44,440 nt of DNA from an uncultured Clostridia bacterium (GCA_944377315.1 CALWEM010000014.1:1-44440), one strand, 5' to 3'. Shown: positions 7,653 through 16,636, counted from the stretch's first letter. Numbers and translations: made by a program. The notes: generated by a model from the sequence alone, not told the origin.

Positions 7653-8855
7653 TCACAACTCTTCTTGTTCGTTTTTTCGATTGATAAAGGAATAGCCATC
7701 ACTTGCAAGAAAGATTTTGTTTTTGCCATATTTACGATTTATATACTCGACACTTTTTGTCACCAAAATATTCTCATCCTCAAAAAATGACAGTTGTTGA
7801 TATTCATCAACTTTCCTTAATGATGAAACGCGAACACGAACAGCACGCACCTTTTTGTCATACTGCCAAAAACTGTCGAGAAGTTCCATTGCATTTTTGA
7901 ATATCTTTTCGTAACTTTGCATTGGCTCTGTGGTTTTGGAATGGCGATATTTTTCGAAGTCGGCAGTTTTTATGGCCACACTGATGTTTTTTCCTTCAAA
8001 TCTTCCTTTCACAAGCCTTGTTGCCACTTTTTGTGCCAGAAAACCTACCACTTTTTCAATGTCATCACGATTTATTATGTCGACAATTGTGGTTGTGCCA
8101 TTACCCACACTTTTGGGCGGAGCAAGGTGGAAATAATTTGCCACGCTGTCAATCAATTTACCTTCAAGTTTACATTTGAGTTCAACAAGCGTTTTGCCCA
8201 TTATTGCTTTCAAAATTTCGTCATCAAGTTTGACAAAATCGCCGATTGTCAGAATGTTCATTTTGGAAAATTTTTCTTCCAATCGGCTGCCAATTCCAAC
8301 AATACTGTTGAGCGGAAGATGATATGTCACATCCTTGAAGTTTTCGTGCGAGATAACTGTGGTGGCGTCAGGTTTTTTGAGGTCACTGCCAAGTTTGGCG
8401 AAAATTTTGCTGAAAGATACACCCACTGAAACAGTGATGGATAACTCTTCTTTCACACGGTTTCGAATTTCATCGGCAATTTCCCTGCCAGTTTTCCCAA
8501 AATATTTCAAACTGTCTGTGACATCGAGCCAACATTCATCAAGTCCTAATGGCTCGACAAAATCGGTGTAGTCAAGATAGATTTCGTGAAGTTTTAAAGA
8601 TATTTTTTCATATTTATCATAGTGCGGTGAAAGACAGACGAGATTTGGGGCTTTCTTTTGTGCTTGCCAAATTGCTTCGCCGGTTTTCACGCCCATTCGC
8701 TTTGCTATTTCATTTTTTGCCAAAATAATACCATTGCGCTTGTTTGGATTGCCAGTGACAGCGACAGGCAAATTTCGAAGTTTCTCATCCGAAGTGCATT
8801 CCACCGAAGCGAAAAAATTGTTGGCGTCAGAGTGCAAAATAACTCGTTCTTTCAT
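7653..8855 (-). CDS. dinB: DNA polymerase IV (Y-family, translesion)
   Basis: Error-prone lesion-bypass polymerase. The protein has 400 residues on the minus strand. The palm starts with ILHSDANNFFASVE (metal-binding Asp about residue 10). The second acidic pair is in GLDECWLDVT, where most DinB proteins have SIDEAYLD. SVGVSFSKIFAKLGSDLKKPDATTV (thumb approach; split as SVGVSFSKIFAKLGSD, LKKPDATTV) and the helix-hairpin-helix phrase VGIGSRLEEKF follow. The little finger ends with QQLSFFEDE, a beta-clamp binding motif of QLxLF type. AAAGG lies 9 nt before the ATG. The 78-bp gap to 8934 is a divergent promoter region. No LexA box was recognised, but I could not search for one systematically. 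Confidence 0.93.
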   Translation of the reverse strand: MKERVILHSDANNFFASVECTSDEKLRNLPVAVTGNPNKRNGIILAKNEIAKRMGVKTGEAIWQAQKKAPNLVCLSPHYDKYEKISLKLHEIYLDYTDFVEPLGLDECWLDVTDSLKYFGKTGREIADEIRNRVKEELSITVSVGVSFSKIFAKLGSDLKKPDATTVISHENFKDVTYHLPLNSIVGIGSRLEEKFSKMNILTIGDFVKLDDEILKAIMGKTLVELKCKLEGKLIDSVANYFHLAPPKSVGNGTTTIVDIINRDDIEKVVGFLAQKVATRLVKGRFEGKNISVAIKTADFEKYRHSKTTEPMQSYEKIFKNAMELLDSFWQYDKKVRAVRVRVSSLRKVDEYQQLSFFEDENILVTKSVEYINRKYGKNKIFLASDGYSFINRKNEQEEL

Positions 8856-8933
8856 TTGCTTTTTCCTTTCAAAATTGTTAAAATATTTTTATAGTATTTG
8901 CAAAATTTAAAGAAAAATCGAAAAAGGTGAAAA

Positions 8934-9959
8934 ATGAAAACAATTTTTAGAAATGCCAATTTGTTAGATTTTGAAAGTGACACATTGAGAAAGGTCGACA
9001 TTCTTGTTTGTGATGGGAAGTTTGAAAAAATTGGAAAAGTGAACGAAACAGTGGGAAACACATTCGACCTTGATGGAAATATTGTCCTTCCACCATTTGT
9101 CAATGCTTTCTTTCGCTCAATTGAAGCATTCAAACATAGTTATATCAACAGAGATTTTGATGAAAAAGAGAAAGAAATAATAAGAAAATATATGGAAATC
9201 AAAAATGTTTTGTCTGGCTGTGTGGATTTCTATGATTTTTCTTTCCAAACGCCTTTTACTTTTCTTGAAAAGATTGATGAAGTGGAAGAAAATGAACTTG
9301 ATGAAGTGGCAATGAAAACAAAAGGCAAGATTTTCATTAAAGTGGGGCAGAGTTTGGAAGAAATGGGCGAAATTAATGCTCGCTCAAAAAAAATGCCCAG
9401 TGAATATTTGGAAGATTTTGGCTTTTTGGATAAAGATGCGGTGATTGTCGGCGGAAATTTGTTTGAGAAGGACGAACTTGAAATTTTTTCTTCATATGAC
9501 ACCAAATTTGTCGCACTGCCAAATGATGATGCGAGAAGTGGACGGAGATTTTTGAATTTTAATTCCTTGAAAAAATACAACCTTCCATTTTTTCTTGGAA
9601 GTGGCGATTTTGCCGAGATTGATTTCTTTGCGTTTATGCGCCAAATTTTGTCGTATAACTCTTTTGTGATGGAAAACACAACTCTTTTGTCGCCGAAAGA
9701 AGTTTTGGAAATTGCCACAAATGCTGAAATATTTGGAAGGAAAAATGAAATTATTGAAGGAAGCAAGGCGAATTTTATTGTCCTTAACAAAAAAAATATC
9801 TTGTCAAGTGATATTTTCAAGGGGATTGTTTTTGAGTTAAGTAAAAAAGACATCACTTTGACAGTCAAAGAAGGAAAAATTCTTCAAGAAAATGGCGTTT
9901 TTGTTATGGAAAATGGCTTGGTTTATGATAAAATATTTTTGGAGAGCAAACTTAAATAA
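8934..9959 (+). CDS. amidohydrolase-like protein lacking metal-binding histidines
   Basis: This 341-residue protein has the frame of a cytosine-deaminase/chlorohydrolase-type amidohydrolase. A small N-terminal beta domain (FRNANLLDF, ILVCDGKFEKIG, FDLDGNIVLPPFVNAFF) leads to the position where the HxH metal site should be. The C-terminal part has LLSPKEVLEIATNAEIFG, a run near GSKANFIVLN, and a final beta sandwich (VKEGKILQENG). The metal ligands are gone: VNAFF (residues 56-60) replaces VNAHTH, and the whole protein has one histidine (residue 68). GSGD around residue 223 may retain the usual aspartate. It is about 80 residues shorter than active relatives. It is therefore probably not a hydrolase; a binding or structural role is possible. 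The ribosome site is AAGGTG. Confidence 0.75.
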   Translation: MKTIFRNANLLDFESDTLRKVDILVCDGKFEKIGKVNETVGNTFDLDGNIVLPPFVNAFFRSIEAFKHSYINRDFDEKEKEIIRKYMEIKNVLSGCVDFYDFSFQTPFTFLEKIDEVEENELDEVAMKTKGKIFIKVGQSLEEMGEINARSKKMPSEYLEDFGFLDKDAVIVGGNLFEKDELEIFSSYDTKFVALPNDDARSGRRFLNFNSLKKYNLPFFLGSGDFAEIDFFAFMRQILSYNSFVMENTTLLSPKEVLEIATNAEIFGRKNEIIEGSKANFIVLNKKNILSSDIFKGIVFELSKKDITLTVKEGKILQENGVFVMENGLVYDKIFLESKLK

Positions 9960-9962
9960 TAA

Positions 9963-9994
9963 TCGCATAGACGCTCCCAAAATCACTTATGCGA
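9963..9994 (+). promoter_or_regulatory. inverted repeat between the amidohydrolase-like gene and tex
   Basis: TCGCATA (9963-9969) and TATGCGA (9988-9994) form a perfect 7-bp stem around an 18-nt loop just upstream of the tex ribosome site. No U-run follows, so it does not look like a terminator. It may be an operator or an RNA hairpin influencing tex translation. Confidence 0.35.
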
Positions 9995-10012
9995 AAACTA
10001 GGAGTTATTAAA

Positions 10013-12172
10013 ATGGAAATTAAAGAACAACTTGCCAGCGAATTTGGACTTAAATTGGATTATGCTGGGAACATCATCGACCTTATTGACGAAGGGAACA
10101 CCATTCCTTTCATCGCGCGTTACAGAAAGGAAATGCACGGCTCTTGTGATGACCAAGTCTTGCGTGATTTTGCCGACAGATTGAAATATCTTCGCAATCT
10201 CAACGATGAAAAAGAGAAGGTGCAAAAAGTTATCACTGAACAAGGAAAATGGACTGATGAAATTGCCACTGCTTTGTCCAACGCAATGACGCTGACCGAA
10301 GTTGAAGATATTTATCGACCATACAAACCAAAGCGAAAAACTCGTGCATCAGTTGCGATTGCCAAAGGTTTGGAAGGACTTGCTGATATTTTGCAAGCAC
10401 AAAGCAAGAGTTTTGTTGTTTTGGATGAAGCACAAAAATATATCAAAGAAGATGTGCCAACCATTGAAGAAGCAATTCAAGGTGCAAAAGATATTGTGGC
10501 AGAGCGAATCTCTGACAGTGCAGAATTAAGAAAAGAACTTCGTGAAATTTTGGCAGAAAAAGGCGTTATTAACTGCACTCTTCTTGAAAATGAAAACAAT
10601 TTGACATATGAAACCTATGCTGGTTTTAAGCAAGAAGTTAAAAATCTGCCAAGCCACAGAATTCTTGCCATTAATCGTGGTGAGAACGAAAAATGCTTGA
10701 AAGTGGAGATAACAATTGATGAAAAACTTATGTTTGATGTCATAAATCACCATTTCAAGAAAAATAATCCGGACACTGATGCATTGATGGAAGAAACAAT
10801 AAAAGACAGCTATGACCGTCTGCTTTTCCCATCGCTTGAAAGAGAATGCCGAAGTAATTTGACCGACAGAGCAAATGAACAAGCAATCAAAATGTTTGAA
10901 GTGAATTTGAAACCACTTTTGATGGAAGCACCACTCAAAAACAATATCATTTTGGGGCTTGACCCAGCATATCGAACAGGTTGCAAGATTGCTGTGATTG
11001 ACAAAAATGGTGCTGTTTTGGACACCACTGTTATATATCCAACTCCACCGCAATCAAAAACAGAAGAGAGCATTGAAAAACTCAAAGTTTTGATTGAAAA
11101 ATATAATGTGGATATTGTTTCCATTGGTAACGGCACTGCGTCAAAGGAAGCGGAAATTTTTGTTGCAGAACTTATCAAACACGTCAATCGTCCAGTGAGT
11201 TATGCTGTGGTTTCTGAAGCCGGTGCATCTGTTTATTCAGCCTCCAAACTTGGAGCAGAAGAATTCCCAGACTTTGATGTTTCGCTTCGTTCGGCGGTTT
11301 CAATTGCTCGTCGACTTCAAGACCCGCTTGCTGAACTTATCAAAATTGATGTTAAATCCATCGGTGTTGGTCAATATCAACACGATATGCCACAAAACCG
11401 TTTGACAGAAGTTTTGACTGGTGTGGTTGAAGATTGTGTTAACAGTGTTGGTGTGGATTTGAACACCGCATCACCATCTCTTCTTTCATATGTTTCCGGA
11501 CTTAATATGTCAATCGCCAAAAATATTGTGGCATACAGAACCAAGATTAAAGGCTTCAAGTCAAGAGAAGAACTTTTGTCCGTGCCAAAACTTGGTCCAA
11601 AAGCGTTTGAACAATGTGCGGGCTTCCTTCGTGTGGTTGGTGGCGAGAATATTTTGGATAACACTGCCGTCCACCCAGAGAGTTATGATGCAACGAGAAA
11701 ACTCTTAAAACTTTTCAATATGACAGAAGAAGATGTGAAAAACAACAATCTTTCACTTCTTCCAAAAATGATTGAACAAAAGGGTGAAGAAAAAGTGGCA
11801 AATGAGTGTGGCGTTGGTGTGCCAACCCTTCAAGATATCACTTCCGAACTTCAAAAACCGGGGCGTGATATTCGTGAGAGTATGCCAAAACCAGTTCTTC
11901 GCAGTGATGTCATTCATATGGAAGATTTGCAAGAAGGAATGGTTTTTGATGGAGTTGTTCGCAATGTTGTCGACTTTGGCGCGTTTGTCGATATTGGTGT
12001 TCACCAAGACGGACTCGTGCATATTTCTCAACTTTCTGATGCCTATGTCAAACATCCGTCTGAAGTTGTCAAGGTGGGCGACAAGGTCAAAGTGAAAGTT
12101 TTGAGTGTTGATGTGAACAAAAAGCGTATTTCCCTCACAATGAAAGGGATTGAAGAGGAAAACAAAGAATAA
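10013..12172 (+). CDS. tex: Tex-family RNA-binding transcription accessory protein
   Basis: Cytoplasmic nucleic-acid-binding protein conserved across bacteria and linked to transcription and stress tolerance; its exact mechanism is unsettled. The protein has 719 residues from the ATG at 10013, chosen because AGGAG lies 8 nt upstream; the frame is open to 9989. The N-terminal helical part includes IPFIARYRKE and YRPYKPKRKTRAS. A YqgF-like RNase-H fold follows around 320-450 (NIILGLDPAYRTGCKIAVID, split NIILGLDPAYRTG and CKIAVID). The helix-hairpin-helix region has GVDLNTASPSLLSYVSGL. The C-terminal S1 domain contains VFDGVVRNVVDFGAFVDIG. The mini-mcsA ATG overlaps the tex stop by one base (TAATG), so tex heads the stress operon here, where ctsR would usually be found. 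Confidence 0.95.
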   Translation: MEIKEQLASEFGLKLDYAGNIIDLIDEGNTIPFIARYRKEMHGSCDDQVLRDFADRLKYLRNLNDEKEKVQKVITEQGKWTDEIATALSNAMTLTEVEDIYRPYKPKRKTRASVAIAKGLEGLADILQAQSKSFVVLDEAQKYIKEDVPTIEEAIQGAKDIVAERISDSAELRKELREILAEKGVINCTLLENENNLTYETYAGFKQEVKNLPSHRILAINRGENEKCLKVEITIDEKLMFDVINHHFKKNNPDTDALMEETIKDSYDRLLFPSLERECRSNLTDRANEQAIKMFEVNLKPLLMEAPLKNNIILGLDPAYRTGCKIAVIDKNGAVLDTTVIYPTPPQSKTEESIEKLKVLIEKYNVDIVSIGNGTASKEAEIFVAELIKHVNRPVSYAVVSEAGASVYSASKLGAEEFPDFDVSLRSAVSIARRLQDPLAELIKIDVKSIGVGQYQHDMPQNRLTEVLTGVVEDCVNSVGVDLNTASPSLLSYVSGLNMSIAKNIVAYRTKIKGFKSREELLSVPKLGPKAFEQCAGFLRVVGGENILDNTAVHPESYDATRKLLKLFNMTEEDVKNNNLSLLPKMIEQKGEEKVANECGVGVPTLQDITSELQKPGRDIRESMPKPVLRSDVIHMEDLQEGMVFDGVVRNVVDFGAFVDIGVHQDGLVHISQLSDAYVKHPSEVVKVGDKVKVKVLSVDVNKKRISLTMKGIEEENKE

Positions 12173-12315
12173 TGGAAAAATGTTCAAAGTGTGGCACAAC
12201 CAGTGAAGAGATTTTGGAAACTGGTTTTGTTGGGTGTGAAAAGTGTTACGAACTCCCTGAAATTCGTGAGGCTATCTTAAAATTATATGGTGGAAAAACT
12301 CATAAGGGGGAATAA
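12172..12315 (+). CDS. mcsA: mini-McsA: single zinc ribbon, no UVR domain
   Basis: This 47-residue protein has two CxxC pairs, CSKC at residues 4-7 and CEKC at 22-25, an intact four-cysteine zinc ribbon. The sequence lines up with the second zinc ribbon of Bacillus McsA: CxKCG, a TG/GC turn, CY, then a helix ending in LKLYGGKTHKGE, matching the LKxxHGxxxHxGK stretch. The first zinc ribbon and the C-terminal UVR helices are missing (family about 170-185 residues). In known systems McsA activates the arginine kinase McsB and binds ClpC. Its start overlaps the tex stop (TAATG) with no distinct ribosome site, implying coupling. It ends 12 bp before the ADP-ribosylglycohydrolase gene. It could be a natural short form or a truncation made when that gene arrived. 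Confidence 0.75.
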   Translation: MEKCSKCGTTSEEILETGFVGCEKCYELPEIREAILKLYGGKTHKGE

Positions 12316-12327
12316 AAGGAGCTAAAA

Positions 12328-13134
12328 ATGTTAGGCGCTATAATTGGTGACATTGTTGGTTCAAAATATGAATTTCAAAACATTAAATCTAAAGATTTTA
12401 CTTTTTTTCAGCCCGATATGTTTTTCACAGATGATACAATAATGACCGTGGCTATTTTTGATGCTTTATACTCTTGCCAAGGTAATTTTGATAAACTTGA
12501 AAACTTAACTATTCTTAAATTAAGAGAATATGGAAAAAAATACCCTGGAAATGAAAAAATTGGTTATGGCAAGTTGTTTGAAGAGTGGATAAATAGCGAA
12601 AATCCTAGACCTTATAATAGTTTTGGCAACGGAAGTGCGATGAGAATTTCTGCTGTTCCTTATTTTGCAAGCAATTTAAACGAACTTAAAGAAATTTCGT
12701 TTAAGGTTACATCGGTAACACATAATCATCCAGAAGGAATTAAAGGTGCTGAAGCTGTCGCAGTTGCTATATATTTAGCTAAAAATGGCTTTTCAAAAGA
12801 GAAAATAAAAAACGAAATTGAAAAATATTATAATCTCAATTTTGATTATGAAGATTTAAGAGAAAATTATACCTACAAAGTCTCTTGTCAAAGAACTGTT
12901 CCAGAGGCAATATTTTGTTTTTTGATTTCAAATTCGTTTGAAGATGCAATTAGAACAGGCATTTCTATTGGAGGCGACAGTGATACCATATGTGCAATAA
13001 TTGGTGGCATTGCTGAAGCGTTTTACGGAATACCAGAAGATATTAAAGCAAAAGCTTTAAATTATTTAGACAATGACTTAAAAACTCAAGTTGAATTATT
13101 TTATGATTTTGTAAATTTTCAAAAGGAGTTATGA
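12328..13134 (+). CDS. ADP-ribosylglycohydrolase (DraG/ARH family), foreign codon use
   Basis: Predicted to hydrolyse ADP-ribose from modified proteins or small molecules. The protein has 268 residues. Binuclear-metal motifs are GAIIGDIVGSKYE (residues 3-15), TDDT (34-37, the acid pair that binds Mg), HNHPEG mid-protein, and ISIGGDSDT near 212-220 with the second acid cluster, then GGIAEAFYGIP. These match active ADP-ribosylglycohydrolases. The ribosome site is AAAGGAG. Its TGA overlaps the mcsB ATG (ATGA). Codon use is unlike its neighbours: 12 of 18 leucines are TTA, whereas mcsB has no TTA among 38. This suggests recent transfer into the operon. The substrate is unknown: it may be arginine-ADP-ribosylated protein, which would touch the same residues that McsB phosphorylates, but that is inference. 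Confidence 0.9.
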   Translation: MLGAIIGDIVGSKYEFQNIKSKDFTFFQPDMFFTDDTIMTVAIFDALYSCQGNFDKLENLTILKLREYGKKYPGNEKIGYGKLFEEWINSENPRPYNSFGNGSAMRISAVPYFASNLNELKEISFKVTSVTHNHPEGIKGAEAVAVAIYLAKNGFSKEKIKNEIEKYYNLNFDYEDLRENYTYKVSCQRTVPEAIFCFLISNSFEDAIRTGISIGGDSDTICAIIGGIAEAFYGIPEDIKAKALNYLDNDLKTQVELFYDFVNFQKEL

Positions 13135-14144
13135 TGTTTGAAGATTTTGAAAAGGTGGCAATTTCATCAAGAATACGACTGGCTCGCAATTTTGCAGGCT
13201 TCAATTTTTTCACGAAACTAACAAAACTTGAAGATGCAGAATATATTTTGAGAAAAACCAAAAGTGTTTTGGATGAATTTGGTGATTTCGACTTTATTCG
13301 TCTTAAAAATCTTTCTTTGAACGAGTGTAATTCCCTTTTGGAAAGGCATATCATAAGCAAGGAACTTATTGAAAACAAAGATATTTCAGCCGTGGCAATA
13401 AGCGGTGATGAACACACCATTGTTATGATGAATGAAGAAGATCATATAAGGGCACAATGTATGTATGGTGGTCTTAACCTTTATCGTCCATATCGCGAGA
13501 TAAAGAAACTTGATGAGAAATTTTTGTCGGAAATTGACATTGCATACAGTGATAAGTTTGGTTTTATCACCACGAGTCCGTCAAATTTGGGCACTGGTAT
13601 GCGGGCTTCTGTTATGCTTTTTCTTCCAGCGATTGAAAGGCGAGGAGAGTTTGATTTGATGAAGAAAGAAGTGTATGAAAAAGGCTTGACAATTCGTGGG
13701 CTTTATGGCGAAGGCACAAATTCTTATGGCAGTTTCTATCAAATTTCCAATCAAAATTCTTTGGGCAAGAGCGAAGAAGAGATTATTGAAGAAGTTTTGG
13801 ATGAAATTTCACTTATTTGTGAGATGGAAATGTCGGCACGAGAGGATATTCTATCAAATGACCATTTGAAGCTTAAGGATGATATATTTAGAGCCTATGG
13901 TGTGTTGTCGGAATGTGTTTGCCTTGAAGAAGATGAGATGATAAGGCTTTTGTCACTTGTCAAATTTGGCGGAGCGCTGGGCTTTTTTAAGATAAAGGAA
14001 AGAGAACTTGAAAAACTTTTTCAAGATGGCTCATCGGCAAATCTACAAGAATTGACAAATTTTTTGGAAATTAAAAAGGAAGAAGTGGCAAGAGCAGAGT
14101 ATATAAATAGGAAGATTAGAGAAATTGTCAGAAAGGGGGGATAA
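13134..14144 (+). CDS. mcsB: protein arginine kinase McsB
   Basis: Guanidino-kinase-fold enzyme that phosphorylates arginines on proteins and so marks them for ClpC-ClpP. The protein has 336 residues (337 if the preceding ATG at 13131 is used; ATGATG). I prefer 13134 because AAGGAG is then 5 nt away. SSRIRLARN (ATP-binding arginines), MNEEDHIRAQC (NEEDH motif), TSPSNLGTGMRASVML, RGLYGEGTNSYGSFYQISNQ and the C-terminal KLKDDIFRAYGVL are all present. The conserved active-site cysteine of the CPxNxGTG motif is serine here (Ser148). The corresponding cysteine is important in Bacillus McsB, so activity may be altered. Start and stop overlap the neighbours closely, indicating a tight operon with clpC. 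Confidence 0.93.
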   Translation: MFEDFEKVAISSRIRLARNFAGFNFFTKLTKLEDAEYILRKTKSVLDEFGDFDFIRLKNLSLNECNSLLERHIISKELIENKDISAVAISGDEHTIVMMNEEDHIRAQCMYGGLNLYRPYREIKKLDEKFLSEIDIAYSDKFGFITTSPSNLGTGMRASVMLFLPAIERRGEFDLMKKEVYEKGLTIRGLYGEGTNSYGSFYQISNQNSLGKSEEEIIEEVLDEISLICEMEMSAREDILSNDHLKLKDDIFRAYGVLSECVCLEEDEMIRLLSLVKFGGALGFFKIKERELEKLFQDGSSANLQELTNFLEIKKEEVARAEYINRKIREIVRKGG

Positions 14145-14145
14145 A

Positions 14146-16578
14146 ATGGGATACAACAATATTCAATTTTCAGACAGCATTGAAAAAGTGATTAAGAATG
14201 CCAGTAAAATCGCACTTCGCTTTGGCAGTCAACTTGTTGGCACGGAGCATATTCTGTATGGCATCACCACCATCACTGACTCAATTGCTGCAAAATTACT
14301 CCGCGATGAAGGCGTGACGGAAAGTGAACTTTTCGACCTTTTTGAGCAGTCAAGTTCTGGAATAACACTTTTTGGTAATGTGGAATTGACCCCGCGCACC
14401 AAGGACTTATTCAGACAAGCACAACAAATTGCTCTTGATTTCAATCATTCTTTCATTGGCACGGAACATCTGCTTCTTGCAATGATACAAAACAAAAATT
14501 CATACGCCACCAAAATCCTTATGAGTGCATTCAATGTTGATGTGGATGAACTTAAAAGCAAGATTTTAAACAATATGCAAGTGGTAAGTAGACCAAGTGG
14601 AACAAGTGGTGAAGAAAGTAAGAGTCAAGTCGGCTCAACATTGCCAGACAAACTTCTTGAAATGGGAAGCGACATCACCTTGAAAGCCAAACAACACAAA
14701 CTTGACCCTGTGATTGGGCGAGAAGATGAAATTCAAAGAGTGATTGAGATTCTTTGCCGTAAGACGAAAAACAATCCAGTGCTGATTGGTGAAGCTGGCG
14801 TGGGTAAGACCGCAGTTGTGGAAGGCTTGGCGCAAGCGATAGTCAGTGGAGATGTTCCAGAAGAAATCAAGGACAAGGTGATATATTCGCTTGAAATTGG
14901 TGGGCTTATGGCAGGGACAAAATATCGCGGACAAATGGAAGAAAAACTTAAAGATGTCATCGAAACCATCATAAAGGCAGGAAATATCATTGTCTTTATT
15001 GATGAAATTCACACTTTGGCACAAGCAGGGAGCGAAAAAGGAGAAACCAGCCCTTCCGATATGCTTAAACCATATCTTGCACGCGGAGAACTTCAAACCA
15101 TTGGAGCGACCACAACTGATGAATATCGAAAATTTATCGAAAAAGACAAGGCGTTGGAACGAAGATTTCAGCCTGTGATGGTAAATCCGCCAAGCGTGGA
15201 GCAGACCATTGAAATTTTGAAAGGCCTTCGTGACACATATGAAGCCTTCCACAAGATTATCATCACGGATGAAGCAATTGAAGCGGCAGCAAACCTTTCC
15301 GATCGATATATTATGGACAGAAGTTTGCCAGACAAAGCCATTGACCTTATTGATGAAGCCTGCTCAAGGGCAAAAGTCAACTTCACATTAAAGCCACAAA
15401 AAGTGAGAGATTTGGAAGAAAATATCAGAGTGCTTTCGGCAAATCGTGATGACGCTTCTCTTCAAAGAAATTATGAAAAAGCTGCAAAACTTCAATCAGA
15501 AATCGTCAAACTTGAAGAAGAACTCAAAAAATATGACCAAAGTGTCAAGAAAAAGAGTTCGACAAATCAAATTGGAGCGAATGAAATTGCCGAAGTGGTG
15601 GCAAAATGGACGGGTATACCGGTGACAAAAATAACTGAAGGTGAAAAAGAGAAGTTGGTGCATTTGGAAGAAATTTTGCATAAACGCGTGGTTGGACAAA
15701 ATCAAGCAGTGGACGCAGTTGCCAAAGCAATAAGAAGAGCGAGAGTTGGGCTTCAAGACGGCAAGCGACCAATCGGGTCTTTCTTGTTTATGGGTCCAAC
15801 CGGCGTTGGAAAAACCGAACTTTCAAAGGCGATTGCGGAAGCGATGTTTGACAACGAGAACAATATCATAAGAATTGATATGAGTGAGTATATGGAGAGT
15901 CACACGGTTTCCAAACTTATCGGTTCACCACCGGGATATGTTGGTTTTGATGAAGGTGGTCAACTCACAGAGCAAGTGCGAAGAAAACCATACAGTGTTG
16001 TTTTGTTTGATGAAATTGAAAAAGCACATCCGGAAGTTTTGAATGCACTTCTGCAAATACTTGATGATGGGCGATTGACAGACAGCAAAGGCAGAACGGT
16101 TAGTTTCAAAAACACAATAATAATAATGACCAGCAATTTGGGTGCAAATGAGATAAGACAGCACAAAAAACTTGGATTTGGCGGTGAAAAACAAGAAGAA
16201 ATTTCTGAAAAAGAAATATATATGGACGCTCTCAAAAAACGCTTCAAACCAGAACTTATCAATCGTATTGATGTCATTTGCATTTTTGAAACACTCAAAA
16301 AGCAAGATTTAATCAAAATTGCCAACATTTTGCTTGCAAACATCAACAAACGCTTGGCGTCACGCGGACTCAAATTGGAAATTGACGATGATGTTGTCGA
16401 CTTTATTGTTGGGAAAGGTTCAAATTTGGAATATGGCGCAAGACCATTGAGAAGATTTGTCGAGCAAGAAATTGAAGACCGAATCGCCGAAAAATTACTG
16501 CTGGGCGAACTTGAAGACAAGGGAACAATCAAGGTAAGTTTGAAAGACGGCGACCTTGAATTTTCTATGAAAAAATAG
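14146..16578 (+). CDS. clpC: ATP-dependent Clp protease ATP-binding subunit ClpC
   Basis: Hexameric unfoldase that delivers arginine-phosphorylated and misfolded proteins to ClpP. The protein has 810 residues from the ATG at 14146 (GGGGGG upstream; the frame is open to 14125). The order is a double Clp N-domain with GTEHILYGI and GTEHLLLAM (about 1-150), a first AAA+ domain with Walker A GEAGVGKT (about 215) and VIFIDE-type Walker B ([11 protein letters not shown]), a UVR-like coiled middle ([18 protein letters not shown], about 445), and a second AAA+ domain with GPTGVGKT (about 551) and [12 protein letters not shown], then the C-terminal D2 small domain. The LGFGG-type ClpP loop is seen as KLGFGGE. 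No start of a separate promoter was recognised; it follows mcsB by one base. Confidence 0.96.
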   Translation: MGYNNIQFSDSIEKVIKNASKIALRFGSQLVGTEHILYGITTITDSIAAKLLRDEGVTESELFDLFEQSSSGITLFGNVELTPRTKDLFRQAQQIALDFNHSFIGTEHLLLAMIQNKNSYATKILMSAFNVDVDELKSKILNNMQVVSRPSGTSGEESKSQVGSTLPDKLLEMGSDITLKAKQHKLDPVIGREDEIQRVIEILCRKTKNNPVLIGEAGVGKTAVVEGLAQAIVSGDVPEEIKDKVIYSLEIGGLMAGTKYRGQMEEKLKDVIETIIKAGNIIVFIDEIHTLAQAGSEKGETSPSDMLKPYLARGELQTIGATTTDEYRKFIEKDKALERRFQPVMVNPPSVEQTIEILKGLRDTYEAFHKIIITDEAIEAAANLSDRYIMDRSLPDKAIDLIDEACSRAKVNFTLKPQKVRDLEENIRVLSANRDDASLQRNYEKAAKLQSEIVKLEEELKKYDQSVKKKSSTNQIGANEIAEVVAKWTGIPVTKITEGEKEKLVHLEEILHKRVVGQNQAVDAVAKAIRRARVGLQDGKRPIGSFLFMGPTGVGKTELSKAIAEAMFDNENNIIRIDMSEYMESHTVSKLIGSPPGYVGFDEGGQLTEQVRRKPYSVVLFDEIEKAHPEVLNALLQILDDGRLTDSKGRTVSFKNTIIIMTSNLGANEIRQHKKLGFGGEKQEEISEKEIYMDALKKRFKPELINRIDVICIFETLKKQDLIKIANILLANINKRLASRGLKLEIDDDVVDFIVGKGSNLEYGARPLRRFVEQEIEDRIAEKLLLGELEDKGTIKVSLKDGDLEFSMKK

Positions 16579-16587
16579 AGAAAATGT

Positions 16588-16616
16588 TTGCCAAGATTTC
16601 AAAAATCTGATATAAT
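16588..16616 (+). promoter_or_regulatory. hpf promoter with dyad in the spacer
   Basis: TTGCCA (16588-16593), 17-nt spacer, TATAAT (16611-16616). The spacer contains a perfect inverted repeat AGATTT-CAA-AAATCT (16594-16608), a plausible operator. The promoter starts 10 nt after the clpC stop, so hpf can be expressed separately from the stress operon. Confidence 0.7.
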
Positions 16617-16636
16617 CATAATACAAGGAGAAAATT

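Noticed and set aside
9963..9994. Terminator between the amidohydrolase-like gene and tex
   Set aside because: The stem is followed by AAACTAGGAG, not a U-run.
12300..12330. Sequencing frameshift truncating a full-length mcsA
   Set aside because: I followed the other frames after 12315 and found no UVR-like continuation before the ADP-ribosylglycohydrolase start; its own ribosome site follows at once.
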